From Actimicrobium antarcticum (GTDB lineage: Bacteria; Pseudomonadota; Gammaproteobacteria; Burkholderiales; Burkholderiaceae_D): 64,000 bases of DNA. Made by a program: the position numbers and the translations under genes. The notes under the pieces are model-generated. The model worked only from the letters and a program-made list of their open reading frames with translations, did not search any database and was not told the DNA's origin. This document shows positions 18,103 through 24,604 of this stretch, one piece after another; within the stretch, counting starts at the first letter, position 1, and every line of letters begins with the position of its first letter. The stretch covers positions 18,726 through 82,725 of the forward strand of contig NZ_BAAAZE010000009.1 in the NCBI RefSeq assembly GCF_039536745.1, in the 5' to 3' direction.

Positions 18103-19386
18103 TCAGGCAAAGGCCGGTTCGGCAGTGCCACGGTTACCGGCATAGCGCAACACCGACAAGTCGTCAGCGGCAATCGCCGGCTGGCGACCCGAGATCAGGT
18201 CCGCCAGCAAGCTGGCCGACCCGCACGACATGGTCCAGCCGAGTGTGCCGTGGCCGGTATTGAGAAACAGGTTGGGAATGGGTGTGGCACCGACTACTGG
18301 CGTGCCGTCCGGCGTCATTGGCCGCAGGCCGGTCCAGAAGCTGCCTTGTGCAATATCACCACCGTGCGGGAACAGATCGTTGACCACCATTTCCAGCGTG
18401 GCGCGTCGCTTCGGATTGAGCGAAGTATCGAAGCCGGCGATTTCGGCCATGCCGCCGATACGGATGCGGTCATTGAATCGCGTGATGGCGATCTTGTAGG
18501 TTTCATCGAGGATGGTCGACGCGGGTGCCATCGCGGCATTGACGATCGGGATCGTGATCGAATATCCCTTGAGCGGATAGACCGGTACGTCGACCAGGCC
18601 CTTGAGCAGCGCGCGCGAGTAACTGCCCAGCGCGACCACATACGCATCGGCGGTCACGGTGCGGCTGCCGCAGCGTACGCCGGCAATCCCGTTCTGGTCC
18701 ATCAGCAGGGAATCGATCGGCGTGTTGTAGGCGAATTTCACACCGATCTCTTCGGCCATCGCGGCCAGACGCGTGGTGAATAACTGGCAATCGCCGGTTT
18801 CATCGTTGGGCAGGCGCAAGCCGCCGACCAGCTTCTGGCGTACTGCCGCGAGTGCCGGTTCGGCACTGGTCAGTTCATCGCGCGAGAGCAGTTGATACGG
18901 CACGCCGGCACTTTTCAGGACGTTGATATCTTTGGCGGCATCGTCGAATTGTTGTTGCGTGCGGAACAGTTGCAGCGTGCCTTGCTGGCGTCCTTCGTAG
19001 TCGATGCCGGTGGCGCTGCGCAGGTCGCGCAGGCAATCGCGGCTGTATTCGGACAGGCGCACCATCCGTTCCTTGTTGACCGCGTAGCGCGAGGCGCTGC
19101 AGTTGCGCAGCATTTGCCACATCCACTGCAACTGGAACAGCGTGCCATCGGGCCGGATCGACAATGGCGCATGTTCCTGCACCATCCATTTCATGGCTTT
19201 CAGCGGAATCCCGGGTGCGGCCCACGGAGCGGCATAGCCGGGTGAAATCTGACCGGCATTGCCGAAGCTGGTTTCCTGCGCCGGCGCCGGTTGCCGGTCG
19301 AGCACGGTGACGTCGTGGCCCGCGCGGGCCAGATACCAGGCGCTGGTGATGCCGACGACGCCACTGCCAAGAATAACTACCCGCAT
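18103..19386 (-). CDS. dadA: D-amino acid dehydrogenase small subunit
   Basis: This 427-residue FAD enzyme oxidises D-alanine and other D-amino acids to keto acids, feeding electrons to the membrane chain. Visible features are the Rossmann start MRVVILGSGVVGITSAWYLA, AGQISPGYAAPWAAPGIPL, GGLRLPNDETGDCQLF and the C-terminal NTGHGTLGWTMSCGSA. It matches the classical DadA form throughout. It is divergent from lrp across 123 bases containing a perfect dyad, so Lrp control is likely. No alanine racemase (dadX) gene is next to it. Confidence 0.95.
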   Translation of the reverse strand: MRVVILGSGVVGITSAWYLARAGHDVTVLDRQPAPAQETSFGNAGQISPGYAAPWAAPGIPLKAMKWMVQEHAPLSIRPDGTLFQLQWMWQMLRNCSASRYAVNKERMVRLSEYSRDCLRDLRSATGIDYEGRQQGTLQLFRTQQQFDDAAKDINVLKSAGVPYQLLSRDELTSAEPALAAVRQKLVGGLRLPNDETGDCQLFTTRLAAMAEEIGVKFAYNTPIDSLLMDQNGIAGVRCGSRTVTADAYVVALGSYSRALLKGLVDVPVYPLKGYSITIPIVNAAMAPASTILDETYKIAITRFNDRIRIGGMAEIAGFDTSLNPKRRATLEMVVNDLFPHGGDIAQGSFWTGLRPMTPDGTPVVGATPIPNLFLNTGHGTLGWTMSCGSASLLADLISGRQPAIAADDLSVLRYAGNRGTAEPAFA

Positions 19387-19424
19387 GTCAGACTCCGATA
19401 AAATGCCAACTGAAAGAATGTCCA

Positions 19425-19451
19425 GATAAGCAGCTATCGTAGTGGCTTATC
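19425..19451. promoter_or_regulatory. Perfect dyad between dadA and lrp, candidate Lrp operator
   Basis: GATAAGC (19425-19431) and GCTTATC (19445-19451) are perfect inverted repeats 13 bases apart. They lie centrally between the divergent dadA and lrp genes and overlap the putative lrp -35 element. Lrp is known to regulate dadA in gammaproteobacteria; the site assignment here is inference. Confidence 0.5.
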
Positions 19452-19474
19452 ACCAGTATTAGTTTTCGTATAAA
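19447..19474 (+). promoter_or_regulatory. Candidate lrp promoter
   Basis: TTATCA (19447-19452) and TATAAA (19469-19474) are spaced by 16 bases, 35 bases ahead of the lrp start. The -35 overlaps one arm of the dyad, which would allow autorepression. Confidence 0.45.
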
Positions 19475-19509
19475 ACTCTTTTTTTAGTCATTCATCCTGC
19501 GAGACTGTC

Positions 19510-20001
19510 ATGCGCGTACAAAAAGAATCGGCCCGGACGCTCGACAAGATCGACCGGCACATCCTGCGTCTGTTACAACGCGACGGCCGCATGGTCATGA
19601 AGGATCTGGCCGAGCAGGTTGGTCTGTCGATTACGCCGTGTATCGAGCGTGTCAAGCGCATGGAACGCGATGGCGTCATTGCAGGCTATTACGCCCGCGT
19701 CAGTCCGGCTGCAATCGGCATGAACCTGCTGGTCTTCGTCGAGATCACGCTGAACCAGAAATCCGCCAAAGCCTTCGAACAGTTTCGCCACGAAGTCCTG
19801 CGTATTCCTGCCGTCATGGAATGTCATCTGGTGTCGGGCGATTTCGATTACCTGATCAAGGCGCGGATACGCGAGATGGCCGAGTACCGCAAATTGCTCG
19901 GCGATATGCTGCTGCAACTGCCCGGCGCGGCGCAGTCGAAAAGTTATGTCGTGATGGAAGAAATCAAGGAAACGCTGGAGCTGCCGGTGGAGGGTTCCTG
20001 A
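19510..20001 (+). CDS. lrp: Leucine-responsive regulatory protein Lrp
   Basis: This 163-residue global regulator has the HTH segment LAEQVGLSITPCIERVKRME and the RAM domain motifs VFVEITLNQKSAKAFEQF, ECHLVSGDFDYLIKARI and SYVVMEEIKETL. These are the close hallmarks of true Lrp/BkdR proteins rather than generic AsnC members. It is divergent from dadA and precedes kynB in the same direction by 110 bases. In pseudomonads an Lrp-type protein (KynR) controls kyn genes, so a second target in the kyn cluster is possible but unproven. Confidence 0.93.
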   Translation: MRVQKESARTLDKIDRHILRLLQRDGRMVMKDLAEQVGLSITPCIERVKRMERDGVIAGYYARVSPAAIGMNLLVFVEITLNQKSAKAFEQFRHEVLRIPAVMECHLVSGDFDYLIKARIREMAEYRKLLGDMLLQLPGAAQSKSYVVMEEIKETLELPVEGS

Positions 20002-20111
20002 TGCGATGGGTTTGCCTGGTCATCTGCAGCACGACAGTCGAACGGATATGCTGTAAGCCGCCTCGCTCTAAAAGAGCGCCCTGAATTGCACACCACGGAG
20101 AATCACGCAAA

Positions 20112-20789
20112 GTGACCTTGCCTACACCAACCTTGTGGGACATCAGCCCGCTGTTGTCCGCCGATACGCCGGTCTGGCCCGGCGACACGGCATTGAGTAC
20201 CAGCCCCACCTGGCAGATCGATGCCGGCTGCCCGGTGCATGTCAGCCGCGTCACGATGTCGACCCACACGGGTGCGCATTGCGATGCGCCCTCGCACTAC
20301 GACATGGCCGGCGCGAGCATCGATCAGGTAGCGCTGGAGGCCTATATCGGGCCATGCCGCGTGATTGACTGCGTAGGTGTCACGCTGGTACAGCCCGACG
20401 ATATTCGCGATTTTCTGGTGGCGTTGCCGGCCAGAGTGTTGCTGCGTACCTATCGCACAGCGCCGCAAGCGCACTGGGACCCGGACTTTGCCGCCGTCGC
20501 TCCGGCGACGATAGCGCTGCTTGCCCGGCACGGCGTGCGCCTGATCGGTATCGATACGCCATCGCTGGATCCGCAGGAATCCAAAACCCTCGATGCGCAT
20601 CACGCCGTACGTCGCCACGGCATGGCCATACTCGAAGGCATCGTGCTTGATGCGGTCGACGCTGGCGACTATGAATTGATCGCCTTGCCGCTGCGCCTGG
20701 CCGGCATGGACGCGAGTCCGGTAAGAGCCATATTGCGGCGGCTTCCGCCCCCCATTGATGCAACTGAATGCACAGGAGCCATCCTATGA
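20112..20789 (+). CDS. kynB: Kynurenine formamidase (arylformamidase)
   Basis: This 225-residue metal-dependent cyclase-fold hydrolase converts N-formylkynurenine to kynurenine and formate. Key residues are the zinc-binding HTGAHCDAPSHY, IGIDTPSLDPQESKTLDAHH near residue 145-165, and ILEGIVLD. The start is GTG at 20112 with GGAG about a dozen bases upstream; no better ATG precedes it. Its stop overlaps the kynU start in ATGA, implying coupling. The C-terminus is about ten residues longer than most relatives. Confidence 0.93.
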   Translation: MTLPTPTLWDISPLLSADTPVWPGDTALSTSPTWQIDAGCPVHVSRVTMSTHTGAHCDAPSHYDMAGASIDQVALEAYIGPCRVIDCVGVTLVQPDDIRDFLVALPARVLLRTYRTAPQAHWDPDFAAVAPATIALLARHGVRLIGIDTPSLDPQESKTLDAHHAVRRHGMAILEGIVLDAVDAGDYELIALPLRLAGMDASPVRAILRRLPPPIDATECTGAIL

Positions 20790-22060
20790 GCTTGCCCCCG
20801 ATTACGCACTGCACGACACGTCAGGATTGTCTCGAGCATGATCGCGCCGATCCGCTGGCGGGACTGCGCGATCAGTTCGACCTGCCGGCTGGCGTGATCT
20901 ATCTCGACGGCAATTCGCTCGGTGCCCGGCCCAGGGCTGCGCTGCAACGGGCGCAGCAAGTCATTGCGCAGGAGTGGGGTACCGACCTGATTCGCAGCTG
21001 GAACAAGGCCGGCTGGTTCGACCTGCCGCTGCGGCTGGGCAATCAGCTGGCGCGATTGATCGGTGCTGGCGTGGATGAAGTCGTGATTACCGACTCGATC
21101 TCGATCAATCTGTTCAAGCTGCTGGCTGGCGCGCTGGAGATGCAGGCGGCCTTGCCGGACGGGGCACAACGAAAAGTCATCGTCAGCGAGCGCGACAATT
21201 TCCCGACCGATCTGTACATGGCGCAGGGCCTCACCGAATGGCTGGATCGCGGTTATCGCATTCGCCTGGTCGATTCGCCGCAGGAGCTGGCCACGGCCAT
21301 CGATGCCGAGACCGCGGTGGTGATGCTGACCCACGTGAACTACCGTACCGGCCATCAATACGACCTGCCTGCAGTCACGGCGCTGGTGCATGCGCAAGCC
21401 GCGCTGGTGATCTGGGACCTAGCCCATTCGGCTGGTGCCGTGCCGGTCGACCTGCAAGCTGCGCAGGCGGATTTTGCGGTCGGTTGCACGTACAAATATC
21501 TCAATGGCGGACCCGGTTCGCCCGCCTTCGCGTGGATGGCACCGCGCCATCACGCGGCTTTCCGCCAGCCGTTATCGGGATGGTGGAGTCACCAGGCACC
21601 GTTCGCCATGCAACCCGGCTACACCGCTGCTGAAGGCATACGTCGCATGTTGTGCGGCACCCAGCCGATCGTTTCGCTAGCCCTGATCGAATGCGGACTC
21701 GCTACGTTTGCGACCACCAGCATGGCGGCCTTGCGCACCAAGTCGCTGGCGCTGACCGATCTGTTCATTGCGCTGGTCGAACGTCGCTGTGCCGGTCACG
21801 GACTGGCGCTGATCACGCCGCGCGCGCATCACGAACGCGGCAGCCATGTCAGCTTCGTGCATCCGCATGGATATGGCGTGATGCGTGCGCTGATTGCGCG
21901 TGGCGTGATTGGCGACTACCGTGAGCCGGGTGTGATCCGGTTCGGTTTCACGCCGCTGTATATCGGCTATGCCGATGTCTGGGACGCGGTCGAGGTGCTG
22001 CGTCAGATTCTCGATGATCAGGAATACGACGTGGCCGCGCAGCAGGATGCGGTCACCTGA
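20786..22060 (+). CDS. kynU: Kynureninase
   Basis: This 424-residue PLP enzyme cleaves kynurenine to anthranilate and alanine. Visible features are IYLDGNSLGARP near the N-terminus, the WDLAHSAGAVPVDLQ cofactor segment, and the PLP-lysine motif CTYKYLNGGPGSPAF. The C-terminal GVIGDYREPGVIRFGFTPLY is also present. It overlaps kynB by 4 bases and has its own AGGAG site. In a usual kyn operon kynA would be close by; here it is 1.5 kb downstream, behind a repeat cassette. Confidence 0.96.
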   Translation: MSLPPITHCTTRQDCLEHDRADPLAGLRDQFDLPAGVIYLDGNSLGARPRAALQRAQQVIAQEWGTDLIRSWNKAGWFDLPLRLGNQLARLIGAGVDEVVITDSISINLFKLLAGALEMQAALPDGAQRKVIVSERDNFPTDLYMAQGLTEWLDRGYRIRLVDSPQELATAIDAETAVVMLTHVNYRTGHQYDLPAVTALVHAQAALVIWDLAHSAGAVPVDLQAAQADFAVGCTYKYLNGGPGSPAFAWMAPRHHAAFRQPLSGWWSHQAPFAMQPGYTAAEGIRRMLCGTQPIVSLALIECGLATFATTSMAALRTKSLALTDLFIALVERRCAGHGLALITPRAHHERGSHVSFVHPHGYGVMRALIARGVIGDYREPGVIRFGFTPLYIGYADVWDAVEVLRQILDDQEYDVAAQQDAVT

Positions 22061-22061
22061 A

Positions 22062-22261
22062 CCAACAGTCATGCAGCGCACCTTGCGGCGCCTTGAACAA
22101 TGAAAGAAACTGGCGGTACGAGACGCCGTAATGCAGGGATGTCATTCGAATGGCAGTTTCGACCTGCAAATCGCTCAATTTGTTTTACTTCACATCAACC
22201 CACCGCATCGCTGTCGGTCGAGGGGGGGTGTGGCCGAACGGCTGATATCTTTCACGGCAAC
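22062..22261 (+). repeat. Direct repeat, copy 1 (200 bp)
   Basis: This 200-base segment starts 2 bases after the kynU stop and recurs at 23386-23586 with about 95% identity (roughly eight differences and a one-base indel). Both run from CCAACAGTCATGCAGCGCAC to ATATCTTTCACGGCAAC. It probably represents the original kynU-kynA spacer. Both copies hold a short frame starting ATGAAAGAAACTGGC, but differences change amino acids and the lengths diverge, so I do not call it coding. Confidence 0.85.
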
Positions 22262-22392
22262 CTACGAGCTGAAAGTCGCAACATGCGGTTAGCTTTCTTT
22301 GCGGTTTGCGGTAGCTAGAACGGGTTGCGCTCCGTTGATGCAAGCCGGGTGCGGCCCGGCAGCCGGTCACTTCTTTTTGCTTCGCTGTTTTG

Positions 22393-22766
22393 TAGGTTGG
22401 GCTGCGAAGCCCAACATGCGTCAAGCTGCCTTCTAGGTCGCCACGGCGTGCGGTCTGCGGTAGCTAAAACGGGTTGTGCTCCGTGGAGCCAAGCCGGGTG
22501 CGGCCCGGCAGCCGGTCACTTCTTTTTGCTTCGCCAAAATGAAGTAACCAAGAAAAAGGCGACCGCAAGACCGCTGCCCTTCGGGTTCCCAAAAACCGGG
22601 TACGGCAAGAGGGAAGCCCGCAAACTCGCTGCGCTCAGACAGTGCGGGCTTCTTATCCTCTTGCCGTACCCGGTTTTTGGCAGCGGCCTTTTAAGCGGAA
22701 TTCAAGGTCAAAACCAAACCCAGCCTTGGAACCAGCGAGATGGTCGTGCTCGCTTTGCGCGAGAAA
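22393..22766 (+). repeat. Hairpin-bearing repeat module, left arm
   Basis: The module begins with the palindrome GTTGGGCTGCGAAGCCCAAC, then CGGTCTGCGGTAGCTAAAAC, AAGCCGGGTGCGGCCCGGCA, CTTCTTTTTGCTTCGCC and GTAACCAAGAAAAAGGCGAC. A long hairpin (22590-22679) follows, and it ends at CGCTTTGCGCGAGAAA. It is matched in inverse orientation by 22878-23250. The same family starts again at 63917. Confidence 0.8.
22590..22679. repeat. Long hairpin in left module
   Basis: A perfect 23-bp outer stem (22590-22612 with 22657-22679) encloses a perfect 10-bp inner stem GAAGCCCGCA / TGCGGGCTTC, separated by a 4-base bulge. The loop is the 20 bases AACTCGCTGCGCTCAGACAG. There is no T run after it. Confidence 0.85.
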
Positions 22767-22794
22767 ACTTCCTCGTCGTGATCGACATCGAGTT

Positions 22795-22855
22795 CAAAAC
22801 CAACGTCAAAACCAACGTCAAAACCAACGTCAAAACCAACGTCAAAACCAAAACC
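22795..22855 (+). repeat. 12-bp tandem repeat at the cassette centre
   Basis: CAAAACCAACGT occurs four times in perfect tandem with a partial fifth copy. It lies exactly between the two inverted modules. Single related units are found in each arm just inside the conserved GCGGAATTCAA sequence. Confidence 0.85.
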
Positions 22856-22877
22856 TACAAGGCTTTTACAAGCCATC

Positions 22878-23250
22878 TTTCTCGCGCAAAGCGAGCCTGG
22901 CCATCAATCAATCATCAAGGCTGGGCTTGGTTTTGACGTTGAATTCCGCATAAAAGGCCGCTGCCAAATACCGTGTCCGGGCAGGGGACAAGAGGGCCGC
23001 ACTGTCTGAGCGTAGCGAGTTTGCGGCCCTCCCCCTGACCGGGCACGGTATTTGGGAACCCGCAGGGCAGCGGTCTAGCGGTCGCCTTTTTCTTGGTTAC
23101 TGCTTTTTGGCGAAGCAAAAAGAAGTGACCGGCTGCCGGGCCGTACCCGGCTTGGCTCCACGGAGCGCAACCCGTTTTAGCTACCGCAGGCCGCAGACCG
23201 CGCGTCGTGGCGACCAGCAAAGCAACCTGACGCAGGTTGGGCTTCGCAGC
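22878..23250 (-). repeat. Hairpin-bearing repeat module, right arm (inverted)
   Basis: This is the reverse-complement partner of 22393-22766, keeping the same ordered blocks. Its own hairpin (about 22,970-23,062) has the same loop with one change (AACTCGCTACGCTCAGACAG) and inner stem GAGGGCCGCA / TGCGGCCCTC. The stem differs from the left copy but pairs equally well. The outer palindrome of this arm is split by the element at 23251-23375. Confidence 0.8.
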
Positions 23251-23375
23251 TATGCGTCTCAAGGTGAAGAATTTTTGTCTTTATTTTCAATGAGTTACAG
23301 GCATGCGATTTTAATTTTTCAAAATGAAAGCCTATATAAATCAATGAGTTACATAGGCCGACCTTGAAAGGCATA
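23251..23375. mobile_element. MITE-like element, 125 bp
   Basis: An AT-rich 125-base insert interrupts the terminal palindrome of the right module. Both sides carry the 10-base direct duplication GCTTCGCAGC (23241-23250, 23376-23385). The ends are imperfect inverted repeats: TATGCGTCTCAAGGT on the left and the complement of TATGCCTTTCAAGGT on the right (13 of 15). An internal TCAATGAGTTACA-like sequence is repeated at about 23287 and 23341. Removing the insert and one duplication restores the palindrome exactly. It is too short to encode a transposase. Confidence 0.7.
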
Positions 23376-23385
23376 GCTTCGCAGC

Positions 23386-23586
23386 CCAACAGTCATGCAG
23401 CGCACCTTGCGGCGCCCTGAACAATGAAAGAAACTGGCGGTACGAGACGCCGTAATGCAGGGATGTCATTCGAATGGCAGTGTCGACCTGCAAAGCACTC
23501 AATTCGTTTTACTTCACATCAACCCACCGCATCGCTGTCGGGCGAGGGCGGTGGGCGGCCGAACGGCTGATATCTTTCACGGCAAC
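23386..23586 (+). repeat. Direct repeat, copy 2 (201 bp), kynA leader
   Basis: This is the second copy of the 200-bp repeat at 22062. It ends 6 bases before the kynA ribosome site CCGGAG and so forms the present kynA 5' region. Promoter elements for kynA probably lie in it, but none is clear to me. Confidence 0.85.
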
Positions 23587-23603
23587 GTACCGGAGAACTC
23601 AGC

Positions 23604-24446
23604 ATGGAATGTCCTTTCAACGCAGCTCCTGCCTGGCATGACGCCAAGCTCGATTTCAGTAATGCCATGAGCTATGGCGATTATCTGAAGCTTGACCAGG
23701 TCCTGTCGGCGCAGCAACCGCTGTCGCCGAACCATAACGAAATGCTGTTCATCATCCAGCACCAGACCAGCGAACTCTGGATGAAGCTGATGCTGCATGA
23801 ACTGCATGCGATACGTGTGCAACTGCGTCAGGGCAACTTGCCGCCGGCCTTCAAGATGATGTCGCGGGTTGCCCGCATCATGGACCAGCTGGTGCATGCC
23901 TGGGATGTACTGGCCACGATGACGCCGCCGGAATATACCGAAATCCGGCCTTACCTTGGCAGCTCGTCCGGCTTCCAGTCGCATCAATACCGCGAAATCG
24001 AATTCCTGCTCGGTAACAAGAATGCCGCGCTGTTGAAAGTGCATGAAAGCGCACCGCAAGCCCATGCCAGCCTCAGTAGCGCCCTGGTCGAACCATCGAT
24101 TTATGATGACGCGATTGCGGCGATGGCACGTGCAGGTTTGCCGATCGATGCAGCGCGGCTCGCCGCCGATCCGACCCGGCCTACCGCCGCCGACGCCTCC
24201 GTCGAAAACGCATGGCTGATCGTGTATCGCGATCCCGCGCGCTACTGGCAACTGTACGAGCTGGCCGAAAAACTGGTCGACCTGGAAACGGCATTCCGCA
24301 CCTGGCGTTTCCGCCACCTGACCACCATCGAGCGCATCATCGGATTCAAGGCGGGCACCGGTGGTACCGCTGGAGCAAGCTATCTGAAAAAAATGCTGGA
24401 TGTGGTGCTGTTTCCGGAGCTGTTTTCGTTGCGGACGTCGCTATAA
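23604..24446 (+). CDS. kynA: Tryptophan 2,3-dioxygenase
   Basis: This 280-residue heme enzyme opens the indole ring of tryptophan to give N-formylkynurenine, the first step before KynB and KynU. Family motifs include FIIQHQTSELWMKLMLHEL (heme-pocket His), SSGFQSHQYREIEFLLGNK and the C-terminal IGFKAGTGGTAGASYLKKML. Length is typical. CGGAG lies 9 bases before the ATG. It is separated from kynBU by the repeat cassette, so it must rely on its own promoter or on read-through across 1.5 kb of hairpins. Confidence 0.96.
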   Translation: MECPFNAAPAWHDAKLDFSNAMSYGDYLKLDQVLSAQQPLSPNHNEMLFIIQHQTSELWMKLMLHELHAIRVQLRQGNLPPAFKMMSRVARIMDQLVHAWDVLATMTPPEYTEIRPYLGSSSGFQSHQYREIEFLLGNKNAALLKVHESAPQAHASLSSALVEPSIYDDAIAAMARAGLPIDAARLAADPTRPTAADASVENAWLIVYRDPARYWQLYELAEKLVDLETAFRTWRFRHLTTIERIIGFKAGTGGTAGASYLKKMLDVVLFPELFSLRTSL

Positions 24447-24507
24447 ATGGCGCTGCGGTAACTCCGGTGCGCGGTCAGTCATGCACTTGCTCGCGTCACA
24501 GCGCAAA

Positions 24508-24540
24508 CGAGGTCGCCAGGCAGTGCGCCTGGCGACCTCG
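24508..24540. terminator. 14-bp perfect hairpin between kynA and the second dadA-like gene
   Basis: CGAGGTCGCCAGGC pairs perfectly with GCCTGGCGACCTCG around a 5-base loop. It lies between converging genes. No T tract follows on either side, so it may block read-through in both directions with Rho help or protect mRNA ends. Confidence 0.55.
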
Positions 24541-24604
24541 GTCGGTACGACGTCAATCAGTGATTCAGTAATTCCAATAAGCGTGTGGCGGGAAGATTCC
24601 CGGC

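Larger units (their letters stand above)
22262..23385. mobile_element. Composite repeat cassette splitting kynU from kynA
   Basis: These 1,124 bases between the two direct repeats contain no credible gene. They hold a partial module (about 22,300-22,390), a full module (22393-22766), a core with a 12-bp tandem repeat, an inverted full module (22878-23250) and a MITE-like insert (23251-23375). No transposase is encoded, so any movement would depend on functions elsewhere. Frames of 115 to 203 codons in the modules (for example the shared GHFFLLRQ...VTKKKATARPLP) arise because the repeat itself happens to be open; they match a kind of spurious protein often annotated from such repeats. Confidence 0.75.

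Noticed and set aside
22100..22318. Short frame beginning in both 200-bp direct repeats, considered as a kyn leader peptide
   Set aside because: No Trp-rich run, the differences between copies change amino acids, and the lengths differ (72 against 48 codons).
22795..22855. Tandem repeat considered as a CRISPR array
   Set aside because: The 12-base units are contiguous with no spacers and no cas genes are present.
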